Shown here piece by piece: positions 34,628 to 43,503 of a DNA stretch of 64,000 nt. Made by a program: the position numbers and the translations under genes. The notes under the pieces were generated by a model. The model was not told where the DNA came from and made no database searches. It was given only the letters and a program-made list of their open reading frames with translations. The stretch lies in the NCBI GenBank assembly GCA_965221935.1, contig CBDCSZ010000053.1, positions 1-64,000 of the forward strand, given 5' to 3'. The stretch is from JAPOXR01 sp965221935 (lineage in GTDB: Bacteria > Pseudomonadota > Alphaproteobacteria > Rhodobacterales > Rhodobacteraceae). Numbering within the stretch: the stretch's first letter is position 1; every line of letters begins with the position of its first letter.

Positions 34628-34649
34628 TATCTGACTGTTTTTTCAGATA
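34628..34649. promoter_or_regulatory. Inverted repeat in the LacI/ABC promoter gap
   Basis: TATCTGA at 34628-34634 and TCAGATA at 34643-34649 form a perfect 7-bp inverted repeat with an 8-bp T-rich spacer, 30 bp upstream of the lacI-type start. It could be an operator for the regulator or a transcriptional pause hairpin; its centre is not CG as in most LacI sites. Confidence 0.35.
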
Positions 34650-34679
34650 CTGGCTGCAAGATCGTAGGTTTGATGCATA

Positions 34680-34694
34680 ATGATTGATTATCAT
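34680..34694. promoter_or_regulatory. Inverted repeat in the LacI/ABC promoter gap (second)
   Basis: ATGAT (34680-34684) and ATCAT (34690-34694) are inverted around TGATT, about 115 bp before the permease start. It lies close to the other repeat at 34628 and could be a second regulator site. Confidence 0.3.
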
Positions 34695-34808
34695 GACGGT
34701 TTCAAGATCGGTGAAGGGTTTTGATTTGCAACGAAATTGCTTGATCGGTGTCCCTCATGCCCGGTCAAGCGGATGCGCGCGCCCTGTGGCACCGGGGAGG
34801 AGAGGGAC

Positions 34809-35825
34809 GTGACAACGGTCAACAGCGGGAGCGATCCCGCGGCAAGCGCCGAAATCGGCCTAAAGCGACCGCCAAAAACCAGGCTTGACAGGCTCATCGC
34901 CCGGCCGGAGTCGGGCGTCGTGCTGGCGGCGGTCGTGGTCTACATTTTCTTTGCCATACTGGCGCCGCATTTCCTCACCGAGCGGGTCACAGCGAACATC
35001 CTGCTGGCGAGCGCATCGCTTGGCATCATCGCGGTGGGCGTTGCAACACTGATGATTGCCGGTCAGTTCGACCTCTCGGTCGGATCGGTTTACGGCCTCA
35101 GCGCCGCGGCGGTTGTGTTCATGGTCAATGCCGGCATTCCCGGCTGGGCGGCGCTGCCGCTGGTGATGGCCCTGGGAATCGCGATTGGCGTGGCCAACGG
35201 ATGGCTGGTGACCCGTCTGGGCGTGCATTCGCTGATCATCACGCTTGGCGGGCTGATGTTCTACCGCGGCGTTCTGCTTGCGCTCACGGAGGGATTTCCG
35301 ATGCGGCTCAAAGAGCCGGACCCGACGCTTTCCGCCCTCGATTTTGAACTCGGCCCGATCCCCGGACCGTTCTTTGTCTTCCTGCTGCTTGTGGTGATCT
35401 TCACCTATGTGCTTGCGACGACGCGTTTCGGAAACTGGCTGTACGCCACCGGAGGTTCGGCGGAGGCGGCGCGCGGCATGGGGGTTCCGGCGAGAAAGGT
35501 CCAGCTCACCGCGTTTGCCATCGCTTCAATGCTCGCATGCATTGCGGGCTATGTCTCGGTGACGCGCTATTCGTCAGTCGACGCCCTGCGCGGCACCGGG
35601 ATGGAACTCGAAGTTGTGCTTGCGGTTGTCGTCGGCGGCGCCTCGCTCAACGGCGGATACGGCTCGATCGTCGGCGCCATGCTGGGCGTGCTCATCATCG
35701 GAATGATTCAGCAGGGCCTGATCCTTATGGGGATCTCGGTCTACTGGTACCGCGCCGGCATCGGCCTGTTGCTGATCGTCGCCGCCGTCGTCAACGAACG
35801 GGTTCGCCGGAGCAGTGTCCAATGA
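34809..35825 (+). CDS. Sugar ABC transporter permease (RbsC/FrcC type)
   Basis: The 338-residue permease starts at GTG 34809 after a strong GGAGGAGAGG site. It has about nine membrane spans and typical family motifs: GVATLMIAGQFDLSVGSVYG near 70, VTRLGVHSLIITLGGLMFYRG, and VVVGGASLNGGYGSIVGAMLGVLIIGMI. The stop overlaps the ATPase start (ATGA). It forms the channel of a ribose/fructose-type importer. The open frame extends upstream to 34737 but the GTG has the better ribosome-binding site. Confidence 0.9.
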   Translation: MTTVNSGSDPAASAEIGLKRPPKTRLDRLIARPESGVVLAAVVVYIFFAILAPHFLTERVTANILLASASLGIIAVGVATLMIAGQFDLSVGSVYGLSAAAVVFMVNAGIPGWAALPLVMALGIAIGVANGWLVTRLGVHSLIITLGGLMFYRGVLLALTEGFPMRLKEPDPTLSALDFELGPIPGPFFVFLLLVVIFTYVLATTRFGNWLYATGGSAEAARGMGVPARKVQLTAFAIASMLACIAGYVSVTRYSSVDALRGTGMELEVVLAVVVGGASLNGGYGSIVGAMLGVLIIGMIQQGLILMGISVYWYRAGIGLLLIVAAVVNERVRRSSVQ

Positions 35826-36592
35826 CCGCTCCGATCCTCGAATTGCGCAATGTCGATAAATCGTTCGGCCGGGTGCGGGCCCTCCGCGGCATCGATTTCG
35901 AGGTCAGGCCGGGTGAAGTCATTGGCCTGCTCGGGGACAACGGCGCCGGAAAATCAACCCTGATCAAAATTCTCGTCGGCGTCCACCAGCCGAATGCGGG
36001 CGAGATCCTGTGCGATGGCGAGACCGCGTCCATCGGCAGCCCGCGCGACGCGATGGCCCGGGGAATCTCGGTCGTCTATCAGGATCTGGCGATCATTCCG
36101 CTGCTCGCGGTCTGGCGAAATTTCTTTCTGGGCCGCGAGGAACAAGTCTCCCGCCGGCTGCCTTTCCACTACCGGCTGAAGGCCAGCGAAATGCGTAACG
36201 AGGCGCGGGATGCGCTGCACGATCTTGGCATCCATATCGACGATGTCGAACAGACCGTGGCCAAGCTTTCCGGCGGCGAACAGCAGTCGATCGCGATCGC
36301 CCGGGCGGTGTATTTCGACAGCCGCGTGCTGGTGCTTGACGAGCCGACTGCGGCCCTCAGTCTCAAAGAGACGGCGAAAGTTCTCAGCTACATTGAACAG
36401 GCGCGCAATCAAGGCGTCGCCGTAGTCTTTATCACGCACAACATCAATCAGGCCCTGCAGGTCTGCGACCGCTACACAGTGCTTTTTCACGGCGCCGTCG
36501 CTGAAACTGTCAGCCGGGGCGAGGTGACCGAAGAGGAACTCGCCAGCCTGATCAATTCAGGAACCCGCGAAATGCATCGCGCCGGCGCCTGA
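35822..36592 (+). CDS. Sugar ABC transporter ATP-binding protein, single domain (FrcA type)
   Basis: The 256-residue ATPase has Walker A LLGDNGAGKSTLIKIL near 37, the Q-loop VVYQDLAII, signature KLSGGEQQSIAIARAV, Walker B VLVLDEPTAALS and H-loop FITHNIN. At one ATPase domain it resembles FrcA of the fructose/mannose system rather than the two-domain RbsA/XylG. It is coupled to the permease by a 4-bp overlap and followed by the binding-protein gene. The substrate is a monosaccharide by family; which one is unknown. Confidence 0.9.
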   Translation: MTAPILELRNVDKSFGRVRALRGIDFEVRPGEVIGLLGDNGAGKSTLIKILVGVHQPNAGEILCDGETASIGSPRDAMARGISVVYQDLAIIPLLAVWRNFFLGREEQVSRRLPFHYRLKASEMRNEARDALHDLGIHIDDVEQTVAKLSGGEQQSIAIARAVYFDSRVLVLDEPTAALSLKETAKVLSYIEQARNQGVAVVFITHNINQALQVCDRYTVLFHGAVAETVSRGEVTEEELASLINSGTREMHRAGA

Positions 36593-37492
36593 CGGGTTTT
36601 CTGCAGTCTGCAGAACTCCGCTTCGGCGGAATCCACGCCGGATTGCCGGCACAAAAGGGGGGATACCCAATGTTTAAAACCGTGAGTCGTTTTTTTGGCG
36701 CGGCTGTGCTCGTCGCCGCAGCGGGCGGAGTTGTGGCCCAGGACCATTGTGAAGGCCGCGAGCGGCAATTTCATCTATTACGCAACCCACGCCATCGCTC
36801 ACCCGGTGTGGGAAACCGTGCGGCGCGGCGCCGTGGCCGGCGCGGCCGACAATTGTCTCGAAATCAAGTGGACGCAGGATGTTAACTTTTCTATCGAGAC
36901 CACGATCAACCGGATGGAAGCGGCGATTGCCGAACAACCCGACATGCTGGTGATCACGGCAACGGATCCGGTCGCCATGCGGCCAACCGTGATGCGCGCG
37001 GTCGAGGCCGGCATTCCGATCATTGCCATCAACACGCTTGATCCGGCTCCAAAACCTGAGCGGCTGCCATACATGATCGGCATCGCCGCCGGCATGTACG
37101 AAAGCGGCGAGGCGGCGGCCCAGCAGGTGCTCGCCAAAAACCCGAATATTCGCAATGCCGTCGTTCCCAACCATGCGGTCGGGCATGTCGGCCTCGAAGC
37201 GATGGCAGCGGGCTATATCGACACCATCGTCGCCAGCGGCGGCACCGCCGAACAGATCGTGATCGGCGCTGACACCGGCCAGAACACGGCGATGCTTTCG
37301 AGCTACATGCTGGCCAATCCCACAACGGATTCGGTGTTCTGCATGGAGTCGGGATCGCTCTGTTTCGAGCCCATTCTGGATGTCGCCCGGCGGGAAGGCT
37401 ATTCGGACCAGCTGACGCTGTTGTCTTTCGACATTTCGCCGGCGCTTATTGAAGCTGTGGAAACCGGAGAAGCTGTCGCCGGAATCGACCAG

Positions 37493-37496
37493 CTAA
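37493..37496. repeat. IS1380 target-site duplication, left copy (CTAA)
   Basis: CTAA here equals 39956-39959 on the other side of the element. The 4-bp length agrees with the IS1380 family. Confidence 0.6.
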
Positions 37497-37509
37497 CCTG
37501 AATATCTCA

Positions 37510-38229
37510 GTGCGCCGTGGAAAGGCGCGTTTTCCTTGCGGGTGCGAAACCCGCTCAGCAATTGTCGCTTCGGCTGGCAGCAGCCAGAGCGGTTTACGGA
37601 GGTAACGATGTAGACTGAAGCACTCTGGTGCAGAAGGGCCGCTTCGGGCGGCTCAGCGACCATGCAGGCCGGAACGCGAGTGAACGCCGAGCAGGCCTCG
37701 AAAAGGGCAATGCGGGAGTCGACCCTCCTGAGATTAGGGGAAGACCGATGGCGGTCCGGGAAGCAAGCGGCAGACGCACCGGTCCGTTTCCGCCGGGGTA
37801 GTGGCGTCGGCATGCATGGAAGATGGAAAGCGCAGCAACACGGGAAGCCCTGTCGGTGGCGGGTGGACGCCAACCGGAAATCCGCGAGGACCAGTCCGGG
37901 CCGGCAGGGTGGCGGACAGGCCCGTACGACTGAGGACGCCGGGTAATGCCGGTCGAGGAAAGGGGCCTGACTTCGGGAACGGCACAGAAAGGGGGCAGGG
38001 CATGGCCACTGGCGAGAGCCTATCAGGACCACACAGTGTTCGGAAACTCCAGACTGTGCCACATGCAGAGGCATGATCCCGTCGGAAAGCCGGATGCGGG
38101 AAATCCACACGTCCGGTTTGATGAGCGGGGGACTGGAAACGCGGCCAGGGGAGCCGGACTGAGGCCCGGAGCGAAAGCGACGGACAAGCCACCGGACCCT
38201 AAAGCTGGCGCGCCAGCCCCCGACTCTAC
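37510..38229 (+). ncRNA. ORF-less group II intron
   Basis: The 720-nt stretch starts with GTGCG, the group II 5' consensus. Domain V is at 38087-38119: the AGC catalytic triad (38088-38090), a stem AGCCGGA/TCCGGTT, and a GAAA tip. Domain VI follows: GGGGG (38127-38131) pairs with CCCCC (38217-38221) and CTGG (38133-38136) with CCAG (38213-38216). The end is GACTCTAC, with an A at 38223, 7 nt from the 3' end, placed as the branch point. No reverse transcriptase is encoded. One C-A mismatch occurs in the upper stem of domain V, which may weaken splicing. It sits in the left repeat of the IS1380. Confidence 0.7.
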
Positions 38230-38311
38230 CACAGTGGGTTGCGAAACAGGGGAGACGCTGCTATAAGCTGTTGAATTGAATAAACTAACGTCTCAAAAGC
38301 GAGGTCTCCTC

Positions 38312-39709
38312 ATGACGACAGTCTGTACCGGTCCGAAGCTCTCCTGTCAATCCCCGGACGGTGTCCGCCAGCCCCGCATCGAGGCCGATTTCTCGGGCGG
38401 GACGATCACCTCCGGCGCCGGCGTCCTGCTCGCAGGCCTCGCCGCGCAGGGCATGAATCTGTTTGACCGGCTGGGCGCGTGCTTCCGCGACCACCGCCGC
38501 CCGGAGCTCACCGTGCACGACTGCCGCAGCCTGGCGGGGCAGCGGGTGCTCGGCATTCTGCTCGGGCACGAGGATCTCAGCGACCACGAGGAGCTGCGGA
38601 AGGATCCGGCCCTCGGCTCCGTTCTGGGGCGCCTTGAGTCCCGGCGGGCGGACTGCGAGCCGCTGGCCGGGAAGAGCACGCTGAACCGGTTCGAGCTGTC
38701 CGCCGCCGGCGTCGACCCGGGGAAGGCCCGGAAGATTGCGGCCGACTTCGAAAAGATGGACCGGCTGATGGTCGATCTCTTCATCGAGAAGCATGCGGAG
38801 CCGCCGGAGGAGATCGTGATCGACCTCGACGCCACCGACTTCGAGCTGCACGGCGGCCAGGAGCGGCGGTTCTATCACGGGTATTACGATGAATACTGCT
38901 ATCTGCCGCTGCTTTACTTCTGCGGCAGGGATCCGGTGATGGTCCGGCTGTGCGCCGCCGGCGGCGACCCGGCCGCCGGCGTCGAGGAGGATCTTGAGAC
39001 ACTGGCGCGGCGGCTGCGCGCGCGCTGGCCCGGCACCCGCGTCATCCTGCGGACCGATTCCGGCTTCTGCCGGGATTCCATCATGTCCTGGTGCGAGCGG
39101 ACCGAGGGGGTCGATTACGTCATCGGCGTGGCCCGCAACGCCCGTCTGGAGGCGAAAACCGCGCGCCAGCTGCGGCGCTCGCGCAGCCGCGCCGCCGCGA
39201 CCGGCGTGAAGTCGCGGCGGTTCCGCTCTTTCAGACACCGCACGCGGGACAGCTGGAGCCGGGCCCGCCGCGTCATCGGCAAGGCCGAGGCGCTGCCGGG
39301 GCGCGGGGCGCCGAAATCAAACGCCCGCTTCATCGTCACCTCGCTGCCGGCCTCGGCGCATCCCGCCCGGAAGCTCTACGAGGATTTCTATTGCGCGAGG
39401 GGCGACGCGGAAAACCGTGTGAAAGATTTGAAAACGGGCCTTTTCGCGGACCGCTGCTCGTCGAACCTGTTCGGCGCCAACGCCCTGCGGCTCCGCTTCT
39501 CGGCCTTCGCCCACATCCTGCACAACCGCGTCGCCGCGGCGGCCGGAGGGAAGCTGGCCAGAGCCGCGCCCGAGACGCTGCGGCTGCGGCTGCTGAAGAT
39601 CGGCGCAAGGGTGAGAATGTCGGTCCGGCGCATCCACTTCGCCCTGTCCGGCGCCTGCCCGGACCGGGAGGCCTTCGCCGCCGCATGGATGAATCTCGCC
39701 CCCGACTGA
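38312..39709 (+). CDS. IS1380-family transposase
   Basis: The 465-residue protein starts at ATG 38312 (MTTVCTGPKLSCQSPDG). Family blocks in order: LTVHDCRSLAGQRVLGILLG near 67, PPEEIVIDLDATDFELHGGQ with the first Asp, RRFYHGYYDEYCYLPLLYF, RWPGTRVILRTDSGFCRDS with the second Asp, and the C-terminal YCARGDAENRVKDLKTGLF carrying the Glu. It is longer-lived in sequence than the remnant at 934-1770 and not its direct copy. The frame is open and should be functional, although its left end is interrupted by the intron. Confidence 0.88.
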   Translation: MTTVCTGPKLSCQSPDGVRQPRIEADFSGGTITSGAGVLLAGLAAQGMNLFDRLGACFRDHRRPELTVHDCRSLAGQRVLGILLGHEDLSDHEELRKDPALGSVLGRLESRRADCEPLAGKSTLNRFELSAAGVDPGKARKIAADFEKMDRLMVDLFIEKHAEPPEEIVIDLDATDFELHGGQERRFYHGYYDEYCYLPLLYFCGRDPVMVRLCAAGGDPAAGVEEDLETLARRLRARWPGTRVILRTDSGFCRDSIMSWCERTEGVDYVIGVARNARLEAKTARQLRRSRSRAAATGVKSRRFRSFRHRTRDSWSRARRVIGKAEALPGRGAPKSNARFIVTSLPASAHPARKLYEDFYCARGDAENRVKDLKTGLFADRCSSNLFGANALRLRFSAFAHILHNRVAAAAGGKLARAAPETLRLRLLKIGARVRMSVRRIHFALSGACPDREAFAAAWMNLAPD

Positions 39710-39955
39710 CCTCTCCTCAGCCCGGGGCAGCCTCTCAGACCGAAATCCCGCCGCGCCTCGCCGGGGGAGGCCCCGGCTCGCCCTTCCGCCGGAAAACGCG
39801 CCGCTCTGACGCCCGGAGACGCCTGAACCGGCCTCCCGGCGGTGAAAAATGACCGCAAAAACGCCTCCGCCGGCCGCCGGCGAGGGCGGCGGCTCCAAAA
39901 ACCGCCGGAAATCCGTCACGCAGGGGCTTTCGCTTTCAGGTGTGAGAAATGCAGG

Positions 39956-39959
39956 CTAA
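39956..39959. repeat. IS1380 target-site duplication, right copy (CTAA)
   Basis: CTAA, identical to 37493-37496, directly after the right end of the IS. Confidence 0.6.
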
Positions 39960-40171
39960 TGTACATGCAGGGATACCTGCCGGCGGTTCTGACCAGGGCC
40001 TATCTCGACTACGGCATGATGCCGGGATCCGACATCCTGACCGGCCCCGCGCTTATTGACGGTTCCAACATCGAACTGGTGCGCAAGCGGGTCATGGTTG
40101 ACGGCCTGAACTGACAGGTGCTGCGCGGCGGGACCATTCCCTCCGCGCAATCCCACAAGGGTGGAAACTCT

Positions 40172-41284
40172 GTGAAGATCGGCAGATTCAAGGTGCGCGA
40201 CTACGGCTTGACCGGCCTGTCAAGCCAGATCGCCGAACAGCGCGGTCTGGTGAATGCCAGCTGGTATCGGCCGGACTTGCCGCGGCGGGTGATGAAGGAT
40301 TTGATGACACGCCGAGACGGGCCTGCGATCCGCGACACCGCGGTCTGGCTCGCCGCGCTGTCTGTCGCCGGCGCCGCCACCTGGGCGACATGGGGGACTT
40401 TGTGGACAATCCCGTGCTTTGCGGTCTACGGAATTCTCTATGGGTCGGCAAACGATGCGAGATGGCATGAGGCGGGGCATGGGACCGCGTTCAAAACGCA
40501 ATGGATGAACAACGCGCTGTATCAAGTGTCTTCGTTCGCCACGCTGAGGGAGCCGGAGATCTGGCGATGGTCGCACACGCGGCATCATACCGACACCATT
40601 ATTGTCGGAAGGGACCCCGAAATCGTCGCCATGCGGCCGCCGGACATCGTCAGGCTCCTGCTCGGTTTTCTCGCAGTTCCGCATGCAATCGCTTCGGTGC
40701 GCGGACTGGTCCACCATCTGTTCGGAATCAAGGGCAGGGAAGAGCGGACCTTTATACCGGACCGCGCCTGGCCTTCAATCTTCCGCACCGCGCGCATCCA
40801 TTTGGCGATCCACCTTTCCGTCATTGGCGCGGCGCTGTGGACGGGATCGATTCTGCCGCTGCTCTATGTCGGAATCCTGCCGACGATGTATGGCGCGTGG
40901 CTTGCCCTTGCCCTCGGCGTCACCCAGCATGTGGGGCTGGCCGAGGATGTGCTGGACCACCGGCTGAACGCGCGCACCATCAAGATGAATCCGGTGCTCC
41001 GTTTCATTTACTGGAACATGAACTACCATTTGGAGCATCACCTGTTTCCGACAGTGCCGTATCACCGGCTGCCGGACCTGCATGCCCTGATCAAGGATGA
41101 ACTTCCGCCGATTTATCCGAGCACGATTGCCGCTTGGCGCGAAATCATCGGCGCGGTCCGCATCCAGCTGTGGAGAGATCCCGAATTCTATGTCGAGCGC
41201 GAGCTTCCCGGGCATCGGCGTCCGACTCCGGTCGCCGTCTCCAGTCAGGCGCGCCATCCGGCAGAAGCAGGGACCATTTTGTAA
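40172..41284 (+). CDS. Membrane fatty-acid desaturase family protein
   Basis: The 370-residue enzyme carries the three His boxes of membrane desaturases: ARWHEAGHGT (about residues 91-100), TRHHTDT (near 133) and NYHLEHHLFPTVPYHRLP (near 290). It has four to six hydrophobic segments between them. These boxes bind a di-iron centre that inserts a double bond or hydroxyl into an acyl or related chain in the membrane. A GTG at 40172 after AAGGGTGG is the likely start; an in-frame GTG at 40118 exists. It follows the broken sugar-binding-protein gene and precedes a sterol-desaturase-family gene. The substrate is unknown. Confidence 0.88.
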   Translation: MKIGRFKVRDYGLTGLSSQIAEQRGLVNASWYRPDLPRRVMKDLMTRRDGPAIRDTAVWLAALSVAGAATWATWGTLWTIPCFAVYGILYGSANDARWHEAGHGTAFKTQWMNNALYQVSSFATLREPEIWRWSHTRHHTDTIIVGRDPEIVAMRPPDIVRLLLGFLAVPHAIASVRGLVHHLFGIKGREERTFIPDRAWPSIFRTARIHLAIHLSVIGAALWTGSILPLLYVGILPTMYGAWLALALGVTQHVGLAEDVLDHRLNARTIKMNPVLRFIYWNMNYHLEHHLFPTVPYHRLPDLHALIKDELPPIYPSTIAAWREIIGAVRIQLWRDPEFYVERELPGHRRPTPVAVSSQARHPAEAGTIL

Positions 41285-41383
41285 GGACAATTTCGCCTCG
41301 GCGGCGGGCGCGCGCCCTGCCGCCTCACAGGACCGGCCGGAAAACTCCGAACGCACGGTCCGCCGAGCAACAGGAGAAAAACC

Positions 41384-42388
41384 ATGGACGATCGCCAATT
41401 CGGCTTCCGCGACAGGCGCAACCACTGGCGGCCCAACGATCCGCTTTCGACCTCGCCTCTTCTCGCCAAGCCTTGGAGTCTTGTGAAATTCGTGAAGTGG
41501 CTGCCGCGCTATTTCTACCCCTGGAACGCGATATTTTTTCTATTTGCCTGCGCCTTCTGGTTTTTCCTGACACCGGACGTCGAGACACTGAAAACGCTCG
41601 AATGGGACTGGGTGGCCTTCATCCTTGCCCGCAACATGATCGCACTGTTCCTGTTTCACGGCGCGTTCGAGCTGCGTCTCTACATGCAGCGCGCCCAGGG
41701 CATCCAGTTCAAATACAATCCGCGCTGGCCCAAGGAAATCCGGTCAACAGTGTTCATGTTCTCGTCACAGAACATCGACAACATGATCCGCGCCCTCGGA
41801 ACCGGCGTGCCCATATGGACGGCCTACGAGGTTCTGCTGCTTTGGGCCTATGCGAATGGCTGGGGCATGTGGACGACCTTTGCCGAGAATCCCTGGGCGC
41901 TGATCCTGCTCGGTCTGGTCATGCTGATGATCCATGAGACGCATTTCTATCACACCCACCGGCTGATCCACGCGCCGTTCCTCTATAAGCATGTGCATTC
42001 GGTGCATCACAAGGCGGTCAATCCGAGCCCGTGGTCATCGCTCAGCATGCATCCCGTGGAACACCTGATCTATTTCTCGGGCGCGCTGATCCACCTCATT
42101 GTGCCGTCACACCCGCTGTTGGTTCTCTATCACCTTCATGTCGCCGGTTTCGGTGCGATTGTCGGCCATATCGGCTTCGACAAAATCGTCGTCGGCGACA
42201 AGCAGGCAATGAACACGGCCGCCTACCCGCACTACCTGCATCATAAGTATTTCGAAGTGAACTACGCTGACGGGATGATCCCTTGGGACAAGTGGGCAGG
42301 AACCTGGCACGACGGCACCGAAGAGGCGGATACACGGATGCGCGAGCGGCTGAAGCTGCGCCGCAAGGAAACAGAAAAGGCTATGTGA
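41384..42388 (+). CDS. Sterol desaturase/fatty acid hydroxylase superfamily protein
   Basis: The 334-residue protein has an N-terminal pair of membrane spans and the conserved histidine cluster ETHFYHTHRLIHAP near 185, VHSVHHKAVNPSPW near 202 and PHYLHHKYFEVNYADGMIPWDKW near 283, which bind the di-iron site in this superfamily. It would hydroxylate or desaturate a sterol, fatty acid or carotenoid-like lipid. An ATG after CAGGAG is the start. The PanB-like gene follows within 3 bp, so the two form an operon with the desaturase upstream. Confidence 0.88.
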   Translation: MDDRQFGFRDRRNHWRPNDPLSTSPLLAKPWSLVKFVKWLPRYFYPWNAIFFLFACAFWFFLTPDVETLKTLEWDWVAFILARNMIALFLFHGAFELRLYMQRAQGIQFKYNPRWPKEIRSTVFMFSSQNIDNMIRALGTGVPIWTAYEVLLLWAYANGWGMWTTFAENPWALILLGLVMLMIHETHFYHTHRLIHAPFLYKHVHSVHHKAVNPSPWSSLSMHPVEHLIYFSGALIHLIVPSHPLLVLYHLHVAGFGAIVGHIGFDKIVVGDKQAMNTAAYPHYLHHKYFEVNYADGMIPWDKWAGTWHDGTEEADTRMRERLKLRRKETEKAM

Positions 42389-42391
42389 GTT

Positions 42392-43183
42392 ATGTTTGAC
42401 CGTCCGACTGTCGCCGCCCTGCAGGCATGCAAAGGCAAGCGGCAAATCATCACCATGCATGTCGACAATGAAGCGGAGGCGGCCGCCGCCTGCGCCGCCG
42501 GAATCGAAATGTTCACCGGCGAAGTCGATGAACGGCTCCCGGGCATACGCGCCGCCGCCCCTGGGGTCTTTATTCAGTCCGGCCATGACCAGGGCGCGGT
42601 GCATGACGAAGCCAGCGCGATCCGGGAAGGGTTCGACGCCATCGAGCTTGGCGCCGACGCGATCTATTTCGCCGGTTCGCTGCGGCTCGTCGAGGCGATG
42701 GCCAAGGAAGGGATTCCGGTGTCCGGTCATGTCGGCTACGTTCCGCGCTGGAACACCTGGACCGGCGTTCGCGCAGTTGGCAAGACGGCCGACGAAGCGG
42801 TGGCGATCTACCGCAAGGTCAAGGACCTTGAGAGCGCCGGCGCCCGCCTGGTCGAGATGGAGCTGGTTCCGGTCGAAGTCGCCGCCTTCGTAACCCGGAA
42901 CACCTCGCTGATAACAGAAGGCATGGGCTGCGGCTCGGTCTGCGACACCCAGTATCTGTTCAGCTGCGATGTGCTGGGAACCAACCGCGGCCATTATCCG
43001 CGTCATTCCAAAACATATGCCAGCCTGGCGGCGGAAGAGGACCGGCTGCAGGACATGCGCATCGAGGCGTTCCAGACATTCATGGCAGAAACAGAATCCG
43101 GCGTGTATCCCGAGGCGCGCCACGAAATCCACGTGACCGACGAGAATGTGCTGGAAGCGCTGCACCGGGCAAAACAGTCATGA
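42392..43183 (+). CDS. PanB-like (ketopantoate hydroxymethyltransferase family) enzyme
   Basis: The 263-residue protein has the (beta/alpha)8 pattern of PanB/isocitrate-lyase-like enzymes: ITMHVDNEAEAAAACAAGIE, HVGYVPRWNTWTG (cf. GHIGLTPQ in PanB), LESAGARLVEMELVPVEVAAF, and GMGCGSVCDTQYLFSCDVLG, which parallels GIGAGxxCDGQVLVxxDxLG. The key metal ligand blocks are divergent, so true PanB activity is not assured. Its place between two desaturases and a sugar-metabolism pair suggests a different C-C bond reaction. The start is 3 bp after the upstream stop. Confidence 0.7.
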   Translation: MFDRPTVAALQACKGKRQIITMHVDNEAEAAAACAAGIEMFTGEVDERLPGIRAAAPGVFIQSGHDQGAVHDEASAIREGFDAIELGADAIYFAGSLRLVEAMAKEGIPVSGHVGYVPRWNTWTGVRAVGKTADEAVAIYRKVKDLESAGARLVEMELVPVEVAAFVTRNTSLITEGMGCGSVCDTQYLFSCDVLGTNRGHYPRHSKTYASLAAEEDRLQDMRIEAFQTFMAETESGVYPEARHEIHVTDENVLEALHRAKQS

Positions 43184-43503
43184 GGCAAGCGGCACGGGTT
43201 CGATTTGGACATGAACCGGCGACGCCGTTTTCAGCTGTGAACAGGCGATGCCGCGCCATCCTTGACAGCGGCGCCGAACCCGGCGCGGCGGATCGGGCGA
43301 CGGGCAGGATCTGCAGCGGTTCCCGATCGCGCAGCGGTTGAAAAATCCCTGCGGCCTCCGGCGGCGATTCCTGAAACTCCGATGCGTTGCCGGCCGTTCC
43401 CAGAATGTTTCTGTCAGTGCAGCGGCGCGGGTTTGACAAGGCATTATAAAACTTTAGAGCGTGCCAAACCTGATGAACCCGCCGCAAACGGATCGATTCG
43501 GCA
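43184..43503. other. Intergenic, likely promoter of the aldo/keto reductase
   Basis: About 320 bp without a gene. A less GC-rich stretch near 43435-43465 could hold a promoter; no terminator hairpin is clear. Confidence 0.3.

Larger units (their letters stand above)
37497..39955 (+). mobile_element. IS1380-family insertion sequence containing a group II intron
   Basis: The ends are CCTGAATATCTCA (from 37497) and, read inward from 39955, CCTGCATTTCTCACACC. CTAA duplicates flank it. One intact transposase lies at 38312-39709. The left inverted repeat is cut after its 13th base by the intron at 37510-38229; joining 37509 to 38230 restores TCTCACAC, exactly as at the right end. The whole element is 2459 bp, of which about 720 bp is the intron. 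It splits the sugar-binding protein gene. Confidence 0.75.
36670..40114 (+). pseudogene. Periplasmic sugar-binding protein, split and frameshifted
   Basis: The 5' part starts at ATG 36670 with signal peptide FFGAAVLVAAAGGVVAQD. Near 36742 one base change shifts the frame; the second frame carries the mature protein (TIVKAASGNFIYYATHAIAH, IVIGADTGQNTAMLSSYMLA, FDISPALIEAVETGEAVAGI). At 37496 the reading meets an IS1380 element. The 3' part, after 39955, reads LMYMQGYLPAVLTRAYLDYG...LTGPALIDGSN...VMVDGLN, which is the normal end of a periplasmic sugar-binding protein. Removing the IS and one CTAA restores the join: GIDQ-LMYMQGY. Two independent lesions show the transporter has lost its binding protein. 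Confidence 0.85.

Noticed and set aside
37510..38229. A reverse transcriptase or maturase within the group II intron
   Set aside because: No frame in the 720 nt contains RT motifs; short frames there are structural RNA read as codons.
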